Shown: positions 1 to 8,698, numbered from the stretch's first letter. The stretch: 36,257 bases of DNA from Candidatus Ulvibacter alkanivorans (GCF_003333325.1 NZ_QOLC01000107.1:1-36257); one strand, 5' to 3'. Numbers and translations: made by a program. Notes: generated by a model not told the origin, from the letters alone.

Positions 1-307
1 TCAACATACCATAGTAAATAGATTCATAATTATAGGCATCATTTTCTTTATCTGTTAGAAAATCGATGAATGTCTTAAAACTATGAAGCTGTAATTTATT
101 CGAATATACTTTCTGAAAAAAAGGTGCAAGTAAGTCAATTTTAGGTTGGCTTTGTGTATTCGCTACGTGATGAAGAATTGAATACAATTTATCTTCGAGT
201 GAATCGAACGGCGCTAAAAACCGGTTATAAGAATTTGACTGAACCCTTTTATTATAATATCTGTTCTCATTCAAGAAATGCAATAAAGAAGATAATTTGG
301 AATTCAT
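1..307 (-). CDS. Unknown protein, N-terminal part (runs off left edge)
   Basis: An open frame reads leftward from an ATG at 305-307 to the window edge, about 102 residues without a stop. The protein is rich in Asn, Tyr, Phe, Leu and Lys, begins MNSKLSSLLHFLNENRYYNK, and has no signal peptide or membrane segment. I recognise no family. It lies downstream of the nuclease-like gene on the same strand and in exactly the same frame, separated by one TAG (326-328) and six further codons, so the two may be co-transcribed or may once have been one protein. The C-terminus is outside the window. Reality as a gene is likely from length and composition, but function is unknown. Confidence 0.5.
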   Translation of the reverse strand, partial: MNSKLSSLLHFLNENRYYNKRVQSNSYNRFLAPFDSLEDKLYSILHHVANTQSQPKIDLLAPFFQKVYSNKLQLHSFKTFIDFLTDKENDAYNYESIYYGML

Positions 308-325
308 TGTTGTATTCAAAATCAA

Positions 326-736
326 CTATTTTTCAAGGGTTACCGTTCCCTTAGCATTAACCCAATAATGTTGTATACCTATCTTATTGAGCTCTGGAAT
401 AATACTGGCTATTGCTTTTCTTATTTGTTCGTCTTCGGGATGCGCAATGGCAATTTTTGCATTTGGGAACGCAACTTTGGTTTCCAAGCATTTAATAATT
501 GCTTTACCAAAATGAGTTTTAATCTGTCCAGAGTTGAAATAATCTCGTCGCTTTGTTGGCGAATCCTTATGTGCTTTTGCACCTTTTACCTCAATTAATA
601 ATTTTTTGTCATTCTTAACAGCTACAATATCATATCCTCTCGTTTGGCCCAAGCAATAACTCTCTATCTCATAGCCTTGTTGAACCAAATGAGGCATCAG
701 TAATTCAATGGTTTTATTTTCCGTTAGTTTTTCCAT
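326..736 (-). CDS. PD-(D/E)XK nuclease-like protein
   Basis: This 136-residue protein has the core of a PD-(D/E)XK nuclease fold. An N-terminal helix is followed by GYDIVAVKNDKKLLIEVKGAK at residues about 34-54, in which an Asp, then the E-V-K triad and a following Lys match the D-x(n)-ExK active site of restriction-endonuclease-like and Holliday-junction-resolvase-like enzymes. The second half, with alternating helices and strands, would complete a small single-domain nuclease. There is no DNA-binding extension or methylase partner in view, so a restriction or repair role is only a guess. It is the first gene past the terminator of the metal cluster and probably heads its own unit with the partial ORF to its left. 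Confidence 0.6.
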   Translation of the reverse strand: MEKLTENKTIELLMPHLVQQGYEIESYCLGQTRGYDIVAVKNDKKLLIEVKGAKAHKDSPTKRRDYFNSGQIKTHFGKAIIKCLETKVAFPNAKIAIAHPEDEQIRKAIASIIPELNKIGIQHYWVNAKGTVTLEK

Positions 737-850
737 TTAAGCTAAATTTTCACACAATATAACTGAATTAAAAAACAAATAGACTTTGTGAAAAATAAGA
801 CGGGTTTCAAGCGAAATTAATTCACGATTTTGGTACGGAAATGTAGTGTT

Positions 851-883
851 CCTTCCCAGTCCCGAAGTTTCGGGACGGGAAGG
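851..883. repeat. Intergenic palindrome (flavobacterial REP-like hairpin)
   Basis: The left arm CCTTCCC + A + GTCCCGAA and right arm TTCGGGAC + GGGAAGG pair over 15 bp with a single bulged A and a 2-base loop (GT). No T-run follows on either strand, so it is not a classic intrinsic terminator. Hairpins built on TCCCGAA/TTCGGGA are familiar as dispersed intergenic repeats in Flavobacteriaceae, which is recollection rather than a search result. Confidence 0.6.
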
Positions 884-996
884 GTTAACGGAATGGAAAA
901 CTGAAATTGGGGATTGTGTCCAAGACCTTTGTAATGAAGCTCTTTTCACGGAATGTAGGGGAATGTGCTGAGTGGGATTATAAAATTAATGCATAA

Positions 997-1028
997 AAAA
1001 ACCTTCCTACCATAGTAAGAAGGTTTTT
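997..1028 (-). terminator. Rho-independent terminator of the downstream RND operon
   Basis: Inverted repeat with arms AAAAACCTTCCTAC and GTAAGAAGGTTTTT (one mismatch) and a 4-base loop. On the minus strand the stem is followed by a run of T. It lies 17 bases past the stop codon of the RND pump gene (1045). The symmetric A/T flanks would also allow termination from the other direction. Confidence 0.85.
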
Positions 1029-1044
1029 AATTGTAATTCGTTTG

Positions 1045-4000
1045 CTATTTTTCCCTTTTCAGAACCAACTGATATACACAAGGAATTACCACCAAGTTCA
1101 AAATAGTAGCCGATAACAATCCTCCTAAAATAACAACTCCCATAGGACTTTGTATCTCACTACCAGGTTCGCCACCTTTTAAGGCCAATGGTATCAAAGC
1201 CAGACCTGTGGTAAAGGCAGTCATTAATATGGGATTCAATCTATCCAATGCACCTTTTTTTATCAATTGAAATCCTTGGATTCCTTCTTTTCGCAAATCT
1301 TCATAACGAGAAACCAATAAAATACCGTTACGTGTTGCTATCCCAAAAAGACTAATAAATCCAATGGTCGCAGCTATGCTGATGATGCCTGATGTGAAAT
1401 AGACAATTAAGATGCCGCCAATTAATGCCAGAGGTAAATTAATCAACACTACGAACGCCAGTTTTACGTCCTTGAATTCATAATACAATAACAAGAAAAT
1501 GACAGCTATGGCGATGATGGCCGTTATCAAGAGAAGCTGTGATGCTTTGGATTCACTTTCAAACTGTCCACCATATTGCACACGGTAGCCTTCTGGCATA
1601 TTCACGTTATTGGCCACAACTTCCTTTATTTCGTTTACCGCACCACGCAAATCCCTGCCCTGTACATTGGCGGCTACCACAATCTTTCGTTGCACATCTT
1701 CCCGATTGATGGTATTTGGACTACTCACGGATTGTACCGTAGCCAATTCGCCTAACGTGGTCTGTCCTCTATTCGGTAAACTGATCAAGGTCTTATTGAT
1801 GTTCTCAATATTGTCGCGAAACGGTTTTTCGTAACGGACCACCAAATCAAAATATTGCTGTCCTTCATAAATCTCGCCCGCTTCTTCTCCCGCAAAAGCG
1901 ATATCCACTTGTTCCATAAGATTACCCACCGTCATTCCATAAGCCGACAAAATCTGGCGTTTGGGTTTGATGCGTATTTGCGGTACTTCAATTTGTTGGT
2001 CAACCGCAACATCTGCCAATCCATCAATGTCCTTGATGTTCTGTTCCACGCTTTTGCCTACTTCAAATAGTTGTTGTAAATCTGAACCAAATATCTTGAT
2101 GGCAATATTGGCGCGTGTTCCGGAAAGCATATGGTCAATACGGTGGGCGATGGGTTGTCCCAAGGTAATATTGACACCTGGTGCAACGCTCAATTTGTTT
2201 CGGACTTCCTCAAAGAACTCTTCTTTTGTTTTGTCCTCAAGGACAAAAGGCACATCAATTTCAGAAGCATTGACACCTTGCGCGTGTTCGTCCAGTTCGG
2301 CACGGCCTTGTCTTCGGGTAACGACCTCTACTTCGGGCATATCCAATAGTATAGTCTCGATTAATTTACCTGTCTTGTTGCTTTCTTCCAAAGACATTCC
2401 CGGGGGACCGACAACACTAATTACCAAAGAGCCTTCGTTGAATTCAGGAAGAAAACTCCGCCCTAATTGTGTGACAACCAACAGACTTAACAGAAAGGCA
2501 ATCACGGTTACGCCTATAATGGTTTTGGGTATTCTGGTTACACGTTCCAAAAGAGCTCCATACCGTCTTTGTAGCCATCGCTCCACGCGTGTACCTTCAG
2601 CCTGCTTGTTCAAAAGCTTTTCATTGTTCAATAAATAGGAACACAGAATAGGCGTGACCGTCACGGCAACTACCAATGAGGTCAATACTGATGTTACAAA
2701 GGCTATTCCCAGCGGTTGCAACAAGCGACCTTCCATTCCACTTAAAAAGAACAAGGGCACAAATGATACAATAATAATTAAGGTAGCGATGATAATGGAA
2801 CTTCGTATCTCTACCGAAGCATCACGTACTACTTTTATGGTCGATTCCCGCTCTGTTTTCGGTTTTCTGATATTTTCGCGCAAGCGTTTATACACATTTT
2901 CCACATCGATGATGGCATCATCTACCAGCGCACCTATAGCAATGGCCATACCACCCAAACTCATTGTATTTATGGTGTAACCCAACCATTTTAATATGAT
3001 GATGGAAACCAATAATGAAATAGGAATAGCCAGCAAGGAAATAACGGTAGTTCTCCAGTTCATCAGAAAGATGAAAAGGATAATCATTACAAAAAATGCA
3101 CCTTCTAAAAGGGTCATATTTAGATTACTAATAGAAGCATCAATAAAATCGGATTGTCTAAAGATTTGACTTTTGATGTTGACCCCGTTTGGCAATGAGG
3201 ATTCTAAATCAGCAATCGCTTCATCCAAGCGGTCTGTCAGCTCCAAGGTGTTTACATCGGGCTGTTTAGAAATGGTCAGAATCACAGCGGGATTTGCGTT
3301 TAACGAGCCATCGCCAATTTTATCGGCAGCTCCTACTTGTACCGTGGCCACATCCTTAATCTTTATGGTCTGGCCGTTTACTTGCTTTAGAACCGCTTCC
3401 TGCAAGTCTTCCAGCACATAGGCTCTACCGCTTCCTTTAATGATGTATTGATTGCCATATTGGTTTATAATACCGCCAGGGGCATTTTCGTTAGCCTCCC
3501 TAACGTGTTCTACCAATTCTGATAGGCTTACGTCGTAATACTTCATCTTTTCGGGATTGGCAAATACTTGGTACTGCTTGTAATCTCCACCAATGACCAC
3601 CACATTTGCAATACCGCCAATGGCTTTTATACGAGGCCTGATGGTCCAGTCGGACAAGGTTCGCAATTCCATTGGCGAAAGACTATCCGATGTCACGCCC
3701 AAGAGCATTATTTCGCCCATAATGGAAGATATAGGTGCCATTGTAGGCGCACCGATTCCTTCGGGTAGGTTCTCTCGTACCATTGGGATGCGTTCGCTTA
3801 CAATTTGGCGTGCACGGTAAATATCGGTTCCCCATTCAAATTCTACCCAAACAATAGAAATACCTGCTGCCGATGACGAACGGATTCGTCTCACGTTGGG
3901 CGAACCGTTCAAGGCAGTTTCCAATTGATAGGTTACTAATTTTTCGACTTCTTCAGATTCCATTCCGTGCGCTTCGGTAAGAATGGTTACCGTAGGTGCC

Positions 4001-4128
4001 GTTAGGTCTGGGAATACATCCACGTTCATCGTACGGGCATAATAGATGCCCAACACGCTCAATGCAACCGCTCCCAATAGAATGAGCAATCTGTTTTGAA
4101 GTGAAATTGATAATATTTTATTTAACAT
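1045..4128 (-). CDS. Heavy-metal RND efflux pump, inner-membrane subunit (CusA/CzcA family)
   Basis: The 1027-residue product has the full RND layout: TM1 near residues 9-30, a large periplasmic loop, a block of six TMs (about 335-535), a second periplasmic loop, and a final TM block ending with a short polar tail. TM4 carries G-x4-D403-D404-A-x3-V-E410-N, the proton-relay signature of heavy-metal RND pumps. The double Asp differs from the DFG-x3-DGA signature of the other pump in this window and matches the third HME group better than classical CzcA or CusA, so the substrate (mono- or divalent metal) is uncertain. It is the last gene of the lower operon, 12 bases after its adaptor gene, and is followed at once by a terminator. 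It would exchange protons for periplasmic or cytoplasmic metal and pass it to the adaptor and TolC channel encoded just upstream. Confidence 0.92.
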   Translation of the reverse strand: MLNKILSISLQNRLLILLGAVALSVLGIYYARTMNVDVFPDLTAPTVTILTEAHGMESEEVEKLVTYQLETALNGSPNVRRIRSSSAAGISIVWVEFEWGTDIYRARQIVSERIPMVRENLPEGIGAPTMAPISSIMGEIMLLGVTSDSLSPMELRTLSDWTIRPRIKAIGGIANVVVIGGDYKQYQVFANPEKMKYYDVSLSELVEHVREANENAPGGIINQYGNQYIIKGSGRAYVLEDLQEAVLKQVNGQTIKIKDVATVQVGAADKIGDGSLNANPAVILTISKQPDVNTLELTDRLDEAIADLESSLPNGVNIKSQIFRQSDFIDASISNLNMTLLEGAFFVMIILFIFLMNWRTTVISLLAIPISLLVSIIILKWLGYTINTMSLGGMAIAIGALVDDAIIDVENVYKRLRENIRKPKTERESTIKVVRDASVEIRSSIIIATLIIIVSFVPLFFLSGMEGRLLQPLGIAFVTSVLTSLVVAVTVTPILCSYLLNNEKLLNKQAEGTRVERWLQRRYGALLERVTRIPKTIIGVTVIAFLLSLLVVTQLGRSFLPEFNEGSLVISVVGPPGMSLEESNKTGKLIETILLDMPEVEVVTRRQGRAELDEHAQGVNASEIDVPFVLEDKTKEEFFEEVRNKLSVAPGVNITLGQPIAHRIDHMLSGTRANIAIKIFGSDLQQLFEVGKSVEQNIKDIDGLADVAVDQQIEVPQIRIKPKRQILSAYGMTVGNLMEQVDIAFAGEEAGEIYEGQQYFDLVVRYEKPFRDNIENINKTLISLPNRGQTTLGELATVQSVSSPNTINREDVQRKIVVAANVQGRDLRGAVNEIKEVVANNVNMPEGYRVQYGGQFESESKASQLLLITAIIAIAVIFLLLYYEFKDVKLAFVVLINLPLALIGGILIVYFTSGIISIAATIGFISLFGIATRNGILLVSRYEDLRKEGIQGFQLIKKGALDRLNPILMTAFTTGLALIPLALKGGEPGSEIQSPMGVVILGGLLSATILNLVVIPCVYQLVLKREK

Positions 4129-4140
4129 TTCTCTTCGTTT

Positions 4141-5643
4141 TTAATGTTCGTGACCGTGTGCCGGTGTAGAACCGGACATTGAAGCCATTTTAACTTGATA
4201 CGCTCCCGTTGTCACGACCACTTCGCCCACTTGCAGACCTTCCAGTATCTCTACATTTTCGCCATTGCGTTTTCCAATCTTTACAGGTCGTCTTTCAAAA
4301 CTTTCGCCCGAAAGCTGAACGATAACGGAATAGCTGCCATAGTCCTCCAAAAGAGCATTCACGGGAATCATTGTGTTTTGGGTAGCATTTCCCATCGCAA
4401 TCTGTACGGGCGTTAAGCTACCTTCTGGCATTTCGACCTCTGCGTTTACTTGTGCGAAAACAGAAATCAATGGGTTTTCACGTTCTACGTCTTTACCAAT
4501 AGAAAGGATTTTGCCCTCTGCATCGGTTACGTCCTTCCATTGGCCGTCATTATCCTGATACCAAATGCCCTGTGCATTGTCCATCGTAAGTCCGTAGTCG
4601 GGTGCCAATTGGGTTTTTAAAACCTTGGATTGATGTGTTCCAACACTTACCAGCGCAACGCCTTGTGCTACATAATCGCCATTTGAAACGGTTATGGATT
4701 TGATAAACCCATCAAAAGGGGCGCGGATTTGTTTGCTTCCGCCCGAAACACCGGATACCAAGGATTGATAGTTAGCTCTGGCTATCTCAAAACTGCTTTC
4801 CACTTTCTCAAATTCAGATTTTGGGACAATTTTAGACTCGTATAGCTCTTTCTTCCGTTCATATTCCGATTTGGCTTGTTGGAATTTCGCTTTCGCGGAA
4901 GCGATATCCGTACTCAAATTGTTCGAAGCTAAACCTTGACTGTTCAAGCTCATTAACAGCTGGCCTTGTTTTACCGCTGTACCTTCTGTAAGGTTATCCA
5001 TTTTAAAATCCACCACACCATTGGATTTTGCCGCCAAGGACTTTGTTGAACCTGGCGATGGCATCCAAACACCTGATGTGTTGATGACATCGTAGATTTT
5101 ACCAGAAACAACAGGTGCGGTCTGAAAATCGATTTTCCAAGCCTGCTCCTTTAAGAACGAAATACTTCCATCGTCTTCTTCCTTACCCAAAGCTTTTATG
5201 GCCTCATCCGTAGTGGCATATACCATTACATCATCAATGGAAATTTTATCTGAATACTCTGGTGTCGTCAATTCAAAAACCAATTGATAGTTCCCAGCTT
5301 CTTTTGGTTGTATAGCAGGCGAAAAAATACCTGGTGATGACGGTGCATCTGCCTTATTTCTGATTCCTTTACCATCTTTTATTAAACTGACCGTTACAGA
5401 ACCTTCACGAACGGGCTGGTGATTATACAAAACCGTAAAGTGGGCTGCGAATTTGCTTCCGTTACCTACTATAAGCGCAGGAAACTCAACAAAGAGTTCT
5501 GTTTTATCCGTCCAGATAGTATGGCTCAATCGTGGAATTTCTTCGCCCACGTGACTACCATCTGCATTATGTGAGTGTGCATCTTCTGCCTTGTTATTAC
5601 AGGACATTGCCAAAAAGGCGAGCACAATTATTATATATTTCAT
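4141..5643 (-). CDS. RND efflux periplasmic adaptor lipoprotein (CusB/CzcB-like)
   Basis: The 500-residue protein starts with a lipoprotein signal, LAFLAMSC, with the lipidated Cys at residue 15. A short His-rich stretch (AHSHNADGSH) follows. Residues about 35-150 form a beta-rich extra domain seen in some Bacteroidota adaptors. The central part has the usual adaptor order: barrel-sandwich half, a helical hairpin rich in Lys/Glu (about 225-290), the second lipoyl half containing IRAPFDGFIKSI, then beta-barrel and membrane-proximal domains. The C-terminus is His-rich (HGHEH). It would link the RND pump encoded next to the TolC channel. It sits between the small His-rich lipoprotein and the pump gene and is almost surely co-transcribed with both. 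Confidence 0.9.
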   Translation of the reverse strand: MKYIIIVLAFLAMSCNNKAEDAHSHNADGSHVGEEIPRLSHTIWTDKTELFVEFPALIVGNGSKFAAHFTVLYNHQPVREGSVTVSLIKDGKGIRNKADAPSSPGIFSPAIQPKEAGNYQLVFELTTPEYSDKISIDDVMVYATTDEAIKALGKEEDDGSISFLKEQAWKIDFQTAPVVSGKIYDVINTSGVWMPSPGSTKSLAAKSNGVVDFKMDNLTEGTAVKQGQLLMSLNSQGLASNNLSTDIASAKAKFQQAKSEYERKKELYESKIVPKSEFEKVESSFEIARANYQSLVSGVSGGSKQIRAPFDGFIKSITVSNGDYVAQGVALVSVGTHQSKVLKTQLAPDYGLTMDNAQGIWYQDNDGQWKDVTDAEGKILSIGKDVERENPLISVFAQVNAEVEMPEGSLTPVQIAMGNATQNTMIPVNALLEDYGSYSVIVQLSGESFERRPVKIGKRNGENVEILEGLQVGEVVVTTGAYQVKMASMSGSTPAHGHEH

Positions 5644-5663
5644 CTTTCGTATGTTTTTGATTT

Positions 5664-5954
5664 TTAATGGTCGTGGTGTTCTGACCCATCATCGTGTTTG
5701 TGGGTGTCAGAACCGTCATCTGAATGGTTACCGTCCGAATCGTGGTCGTGACCGTGGTCTTTCGCCTTTTGTTCCATAGCATCTTTTCCTATTTCAAATT
5801 CTTCCTGTTCTATGTCTTCCTCGTGCATATGGCTTCCGTCTTCATTGTGTTCGTGACCGTGGTCATCTGTGCTCTCTTTTTTTGTTTCCCTACAAGAGGT
5901 TACCAAAAAAGTTGAGGCGATTGCTATTGCGAATATTGTTTTTGAAATGTTCAT
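5664..5954 (-). CDS. Small His-rich lipoprotein, putative periplasmic metal buffer
   Basis: This 96-residue protein has a lipobox, FLVTSC, with Cys at residue 21. Almost the whole mature part is made of His, Asp, Glu and Gly: about 14 His in clusters such as HGHEH, HGHDH and EHHDH. No folded domain is apparent. Its segment HNEDGSH resembles HNADGSH at the N-terminus of the adaptor encoded just downstream, suggesting that it arose by partial duplication of that gene or that both N-termini serve the same purpose. The gene lies between TolC (18 bases upstream) and the adaptor (20 bases downstream). A metal-binding or hand-over role at the membrane is inferred from composition and neighbours only. 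Confidence 0.8.
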   Translation of the reverse strand: MNISKTIFAIAIASTFLVTSCRETKKESTDDHGHEHNEDGSHMHEEDIEQEEFEIGKDAMEQKAKDHGHDHDSDGNHSDDGSDTHKHDDGSEHHDH

Positions 5955-5972
5955 AATCTTTGTTTTTGAGGT

Positions 5973-7157
5973 TTATAAAGTATGTTTTAATAATTCTGCC
6001 TGTAGTAGTTGGATTTCCTTTTCCATCTGCAACATTCTGTCTGATGCATTTCGGTAAAACTGAAGCTCTACATAGTAATCCATAAACGAATATTCGCCCA
6101 ACATATAGGCCTTAAAAAGCAGTTGTTCGCTGTTTAAGTTGCCCATTGTGGTTAGATACTCATTGTATTTTTCGAGCATCAATTCGTATCGATTGTATGT
6201 TTCTTGAAATTGGGCATACAGCGAAGCGGTAATGACTTGAGTATTCGATTGCTGATATTCATAATCGGCCTCGGCCGCTTTTACCTTGTTCTTGCTGTTC
6301 CACAACGGAATAGAAAGGCCACCGTAAAAACCTGAATAATTGCTACCACTAACACCCTGATAATTGTAACCGAATGCCACATTTGGCAAGACCTTGTTTT
6401 TTTCCAGTTTTACTTTTTGAAGCGAAGCTGTTTCAGCAGCCTTTAAACTTTGTAAAGAAGGATCGTTTGCCAATTTTTCTTGCCAAAGCGTTTCGACCGC
6501 AGCAACTTCGATAGGCAAATCGATACCCGCCGTAAAACCATCAATGGCATTCCCGCCGTTCAATGTTCTGAGTTTGGACAGTACAATTTGGATTTCGCTT
6601 TCAATCTGTTGAACAACGAATTGCTCTTGAATCCAAGCGATTTTTGCCTTGTTCAAATCCAAAAGACCCACTTGCTCTTTATCATAAAGCTCTTGAATCT
6701 GGTCAAAAACCTGTTTGCTTTGGGTTCGTCTTTCGGTTTCAATGACTTTCTGCTTTTGAAGGAAAACGAGTTCAACCAATACCGATTTTGCTTCCAGCAA
6801 AACTTCCTGTCGTTTTTTATCATAGGACGTTTGCAGTTGTATCGACTTTAAGTCGTTCCATTTACTGCGGGAACCATAAACCGTCGGAAACTCGAAGGAT
6901 TGCGATATTTCATATTCGGTGTAATTTCCCGTTGCATTATCGCCAAAAGGCAAATAATAGCCTGAAAGCTGTGGGTCGGGTAAATTATTGGTGCTCTTGT
7001 TTTCGAGTTGTTGGCTTTCAATGAACGATTGATAGCCTTTTAACTCTGTGTTGTTCTGTTCTATTTCGTTAAGCAGTTCCCCAATGTTTTTATCCTGTGA
7101 GAAACCATTAGCAAAGAACAGGCATCCGCAAATCGCGGACACGATGTATTTATTCAT
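5973..7157 (-). CDS. TolC-family outer-membrane efflux channel
   Basis: The 394-residue protein begins with a Sec signal peptide (MNKYIVSAICGCLFFANGFSQ) and continues as the long alpha-helical repeats of an outer-membrane factor. Two similar halves can be seen, each with a predicted beta-hairpin segment (near PQLSGYYLPFG and near FGYNYQG) flanked by helices rich in Gln, Glu and Lys. Its length is at the short end for CusC/CzcC-like proteins. It is followed by the His-rich lipoprotein, adaptor and pump genes, so it should supply the outer-membrane exit of that tripartite pump. The other RND pump in this window carries its own channel as a fused domain, which explains why only one free TolC gene is present. 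Confidence 0.9.
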   Translation of the reverse strand: MNKYIVSAICGCLFFANGFSQDKNIGELLNEIEQNNTELKGYQSFIESQQLENKSTNNLPDPQLSGYYLPFGDNATGNYTEYEISQSFEFPTVYGSRSKWNDLKSIQLQTSYDKKRQEVLLEAKSVLVELVFLQKQKVIETERRTQSKQVFDQIQELYDKEQVGLLDLNKAKIAWIQEQFVVQQIESEIQIVLSKLRTLNGGNAIDGFTAGIDLPIEVAAVETLWQEKLANDPSLQSLKAAETASLQKVKLEKNKVLPNVAFGYNYQGVSGSNYSGFYGGLSIPLWNSKNKVKAAEADYEYQQSNTQVITASLYAQFQETYNRYELMLEKYNEYLTTMGNLNSEQLLFKAYMLGEYSFMDYYVELQFYRNASDRMLQMEKEIQLLQAELLKHTL

Positions 7158-7228
7158 TGTTTGAAATTTTAGGTTTAATCTTAATGTATAAGAGGATTCC
7201 TTCCGTAGCGGTAGGTATTCCTAAATGA

Positions 7229-7669
7229 TTAACCTAAAGATGGTGGGCCCCGTAAATCGAGGGATGAGAGGTAAGGATTGAAATAATAACTGGGTGGCTG
7301 ATAAATTGGGGGCTTAGCGTTTTGCCTTTTATCAACGACATAAAATTCTTGAAAATCAGAAGTAGGTTTTACAACATTGTCATCTACGATAGTCTGTTGC
7401 TCAAAAGTATTCCTTTTAAGTACAACAATATCGCTGGAAACCGTTGAATGAACGTGCATATCCATAAAGAATCCAAAGAAACCGTATGGGGATTCTTCTT
7501 TCTCGTGAGAACTGTCATCGTGATGATGGTGTTCGCCAGTATGTGCAATATCTGAATGGGAATGCGTTTCCTCGTGCTGATGATGCAAATGTGGAAAAAC
7601 CAGATGCAGCATCATTAGACTAAATAAGCCTAAAAAGAAGAATGCCGCTATTTTATTTGGTTTTTGCAT
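7229..7669 (-). CDS. His-rich secreted or membrane-anchored small protein
   Basis: I take the ATG at 7667-7669 (MQKPNK...), giving 146 residues; the frame could extend 3 codons to a TTG at 7678. A hydrophobic N-terminal segment (IAAFFFLGLFSLMMLHLVF) is followed by a dense His region (residues about 27-60, for example HLHHQHEETHSHS and GEHHHHDD). The second half is a moderately ordered tail ending in PYLSSLDLRGPPSLG. It heads the lower RND operon (TolC, His lipoprotein, adaptor, pump). The tail recalls the ending of the His-rich protein that heads the other RND operon (21626-22018), so the two may be distant relatives. Periplasmic metal binding is inferred; no named family is recognised. Confidence 0.7.
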   Translation of the reverse strand: MQKPNKIAAFFFLGLFSLMMLHLVFPHLHHQHEETHSHSDIAHTGEHHHHDDSSHEKEESPYGFFGFFMDMHVHSTVSSDIVVLKRNTFEQQTIVDDNVVKPTSDFQEFYVVDKRQNAKPPIYQPPSYYFNPYLSSLDLRGPPSLG

Positions 7670-7675
7670 CAAATA

Positions 7676-7683
7676 CAAAACTA
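7676..7683 (-). promoter_or_regulatory. Possible -7 box TAGTTTTG before the lower RND operon
   Basis: On the minus strand TAGTTTTG matches the Bacteroidota -7 consensus TAnnTTTG. It lies only 6 bases before the preferred ATG (7669), which would imply a nearly leaderless transcript, and no convincing -33 TTTG is present. It may be a chance match in AT-rich DNA. If real, it gives the His-rich/TolC/lipoprotein/adaptor/pump genes their own start. Confidence 0.3.
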
Positions 7684-7700
7684 ATGAAAATTAATTTTAC

Positions 7701-7851
7701 TTATAAAGTTTTAGGTTTTGAATTAATGTCTTCATTCAATACATTGAGCCTATTTTGGTAATCTTTGAATAATTTGTCCTCACTCCAATGTGCCGTCCAA
7801 GCTGCTAATCCCAACACTACTACCCAAAGCCAACTATTCTTGTTTATTCAT
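7701..7851 (-). pseudogene. Small membrane ORF, apparently frameshifted near its start
   Basis: Between the CDF gene and the His-rich gene the minus strand has ATG AAT AAA CAA GAA TAG at 7851-7834, which stops after five codons. One frame over, a clean frame reads NSWLWVVVLGLAAWTAHW and then a charged tail ending SKPKTL before TAA (7703-7701). It encodes one hydrophobic segment and a Lys/Asp/Asn-rich tail, about 48 residues. Removing one base in the first codons would give a normal protein starting MNKKNSWLW. Either this is a recently frameshifted gene or the start codon is unusual. No family recognised. It sits in line with its neighbours with gaps typical of this operon. Confidence 0.5.
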
Positions 7852-7880
7852 TACTTTTCTATTTCAAGGCTTTCCTAAAG

Positions 7881-8672
7881 CTATTTCGACAGTTTTAATA
7901 TTCTTAAGGCACCGCGCATCACAAATGAGAAAACGATGCCCCCAATTACCAAATCGGGCCATTTACTATTCAGAAAATAGACGAGTATCCCTGCCAGTAT
8001 AACCCCACCATTTACAATGATATCATTGGATGTAAAAATGGCACTCGCCTGCATATGGGCCTCTTTGCTCTTGGTTTTGTTGATAAGCCAGAGCGAAATC
8101 AGATTACCTACCAATGCGAAAATTGAAACAATTATCATCCATTGGAACAAGGGTGTTTCGGTATTGCTGAAAAACCTTCGTAAGACCTCTGCAAACCCAA
8201 GCGTTGCCAATGCCATCTGAAAGTAGCCGCTGAATTTAGCCACTTTCTTTTTTCTGGAAATAGCGCCGCCAACTGCAAATAGACTAAGTGCATACACGAT
8301 GGAATCTGCCAGCATATCAAGTGAATCTGCAATAAGTCCCATTGAGCCAGATATCCAACCCGTGGTCATTTCGATAACGAAAAAACCGAAGTTGATACCC
8401 AAGACCCACCAGAGAATCTTTTTTTGTTTGGATTGGTCTTCTATTACAGGTGGTTCGGCTTCTGTGGTTCCCTCTAAGGAATCCCCAAGTTTTAAGCTGG
8501 CTATAGACGTTTGTATGGCCTTGATACCGTTCACGTGATATACTTCCAATTTTCTGTTGGGAATATCAAAATCCAGATATTTTACTTGAGTGTAAGCCTC
8601 CAACTTCATCCGAATCATCTGCTCTTCTGAAGGGCAGTCCATTTTACTGATTTTAAAAGTGCTTTTATTCAT
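7881..8672 (-). CDS. Cation diffusion facilitator with N-terminal HMA-like domain
   Basis: The 263-residue protein has two parts. Residues 1-70 look like a ferredoxin-fold heavy-metal-associated domain but with a single Cys in the binding loop (K10-M-D-C13-P-S-E-E) in place of CxxC. Residues about 85-260 have five or six TM segments of the CDF family. TM2 carries D-S-L-D-M-L-A-D and TM5 carries S-N-D-I-I-V-N, at the places of the acidic/His metal site. The C-terminal cytoplasmic CDF domain is absent, so the N-terminal domain may replace it. It would export divalent metal from cytoplasm to periplasm. The gene follows the Fur-family regulator and a 72-residue unknown at close spacing and is probably in the same operon. 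Confidence 0.82.
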   Translation of the reverse strand: MNKSTFKISKMDCPSEEQMIRMKLEAYTQVKYLDFDIPNRKLEVYHVNGIKAIQTSIASLKLGDSLEGTTEAEPPVIEDQSKQKKILWWVLGINFGFFVIEMTTGWISGSMGLIADSLDMLADSIVYALSLFAVGGAISRKKKVAKFSGYFQMALATLGFAEVLRRFFSNTETPLFQWMIIVSIFALVGNLISLWLINKTKSKEAHMQASAIFTSNDIIVNGGVILAGILVYFLNSKWPDLVIGGIVFSFVMRGALRILKLSK

Positions 8673-8698
8673 TTATATACTACTGAATTAATTGTCCT

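Larger units (their letters stand above)
737..1044. other. Intergenic stretch between RND operon terminator and nuclease gene
   Basis: About 308 bases without a gene I believe. It holds a strong palindrome (851-883), the terminator of the RND operon (997-1028), and presumably the promoter of the nuclease-like gene. A 70-codon minus-strand frame across the palindrome has no family features and looks like chance. No RNA gene was recognised. Confidence 0.6.

Noticed and set aside
737..949. 70-codon minus-strand ORF upstream of the nuclease gene
   Set aside because: It spans the intergenic palindrome, has no family features and an unusual amino-acid mix, and its stop directly abuts the next gene. 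Likely chance.
1961..2638. 225-codon plus-strand ORF inside the RND pump gene
   Set aside because: It lies fully antisense to a well-conserved RND domain; the protein is Ser/Thr/Arg-rich low-complexity as expected of an antisense shadow.
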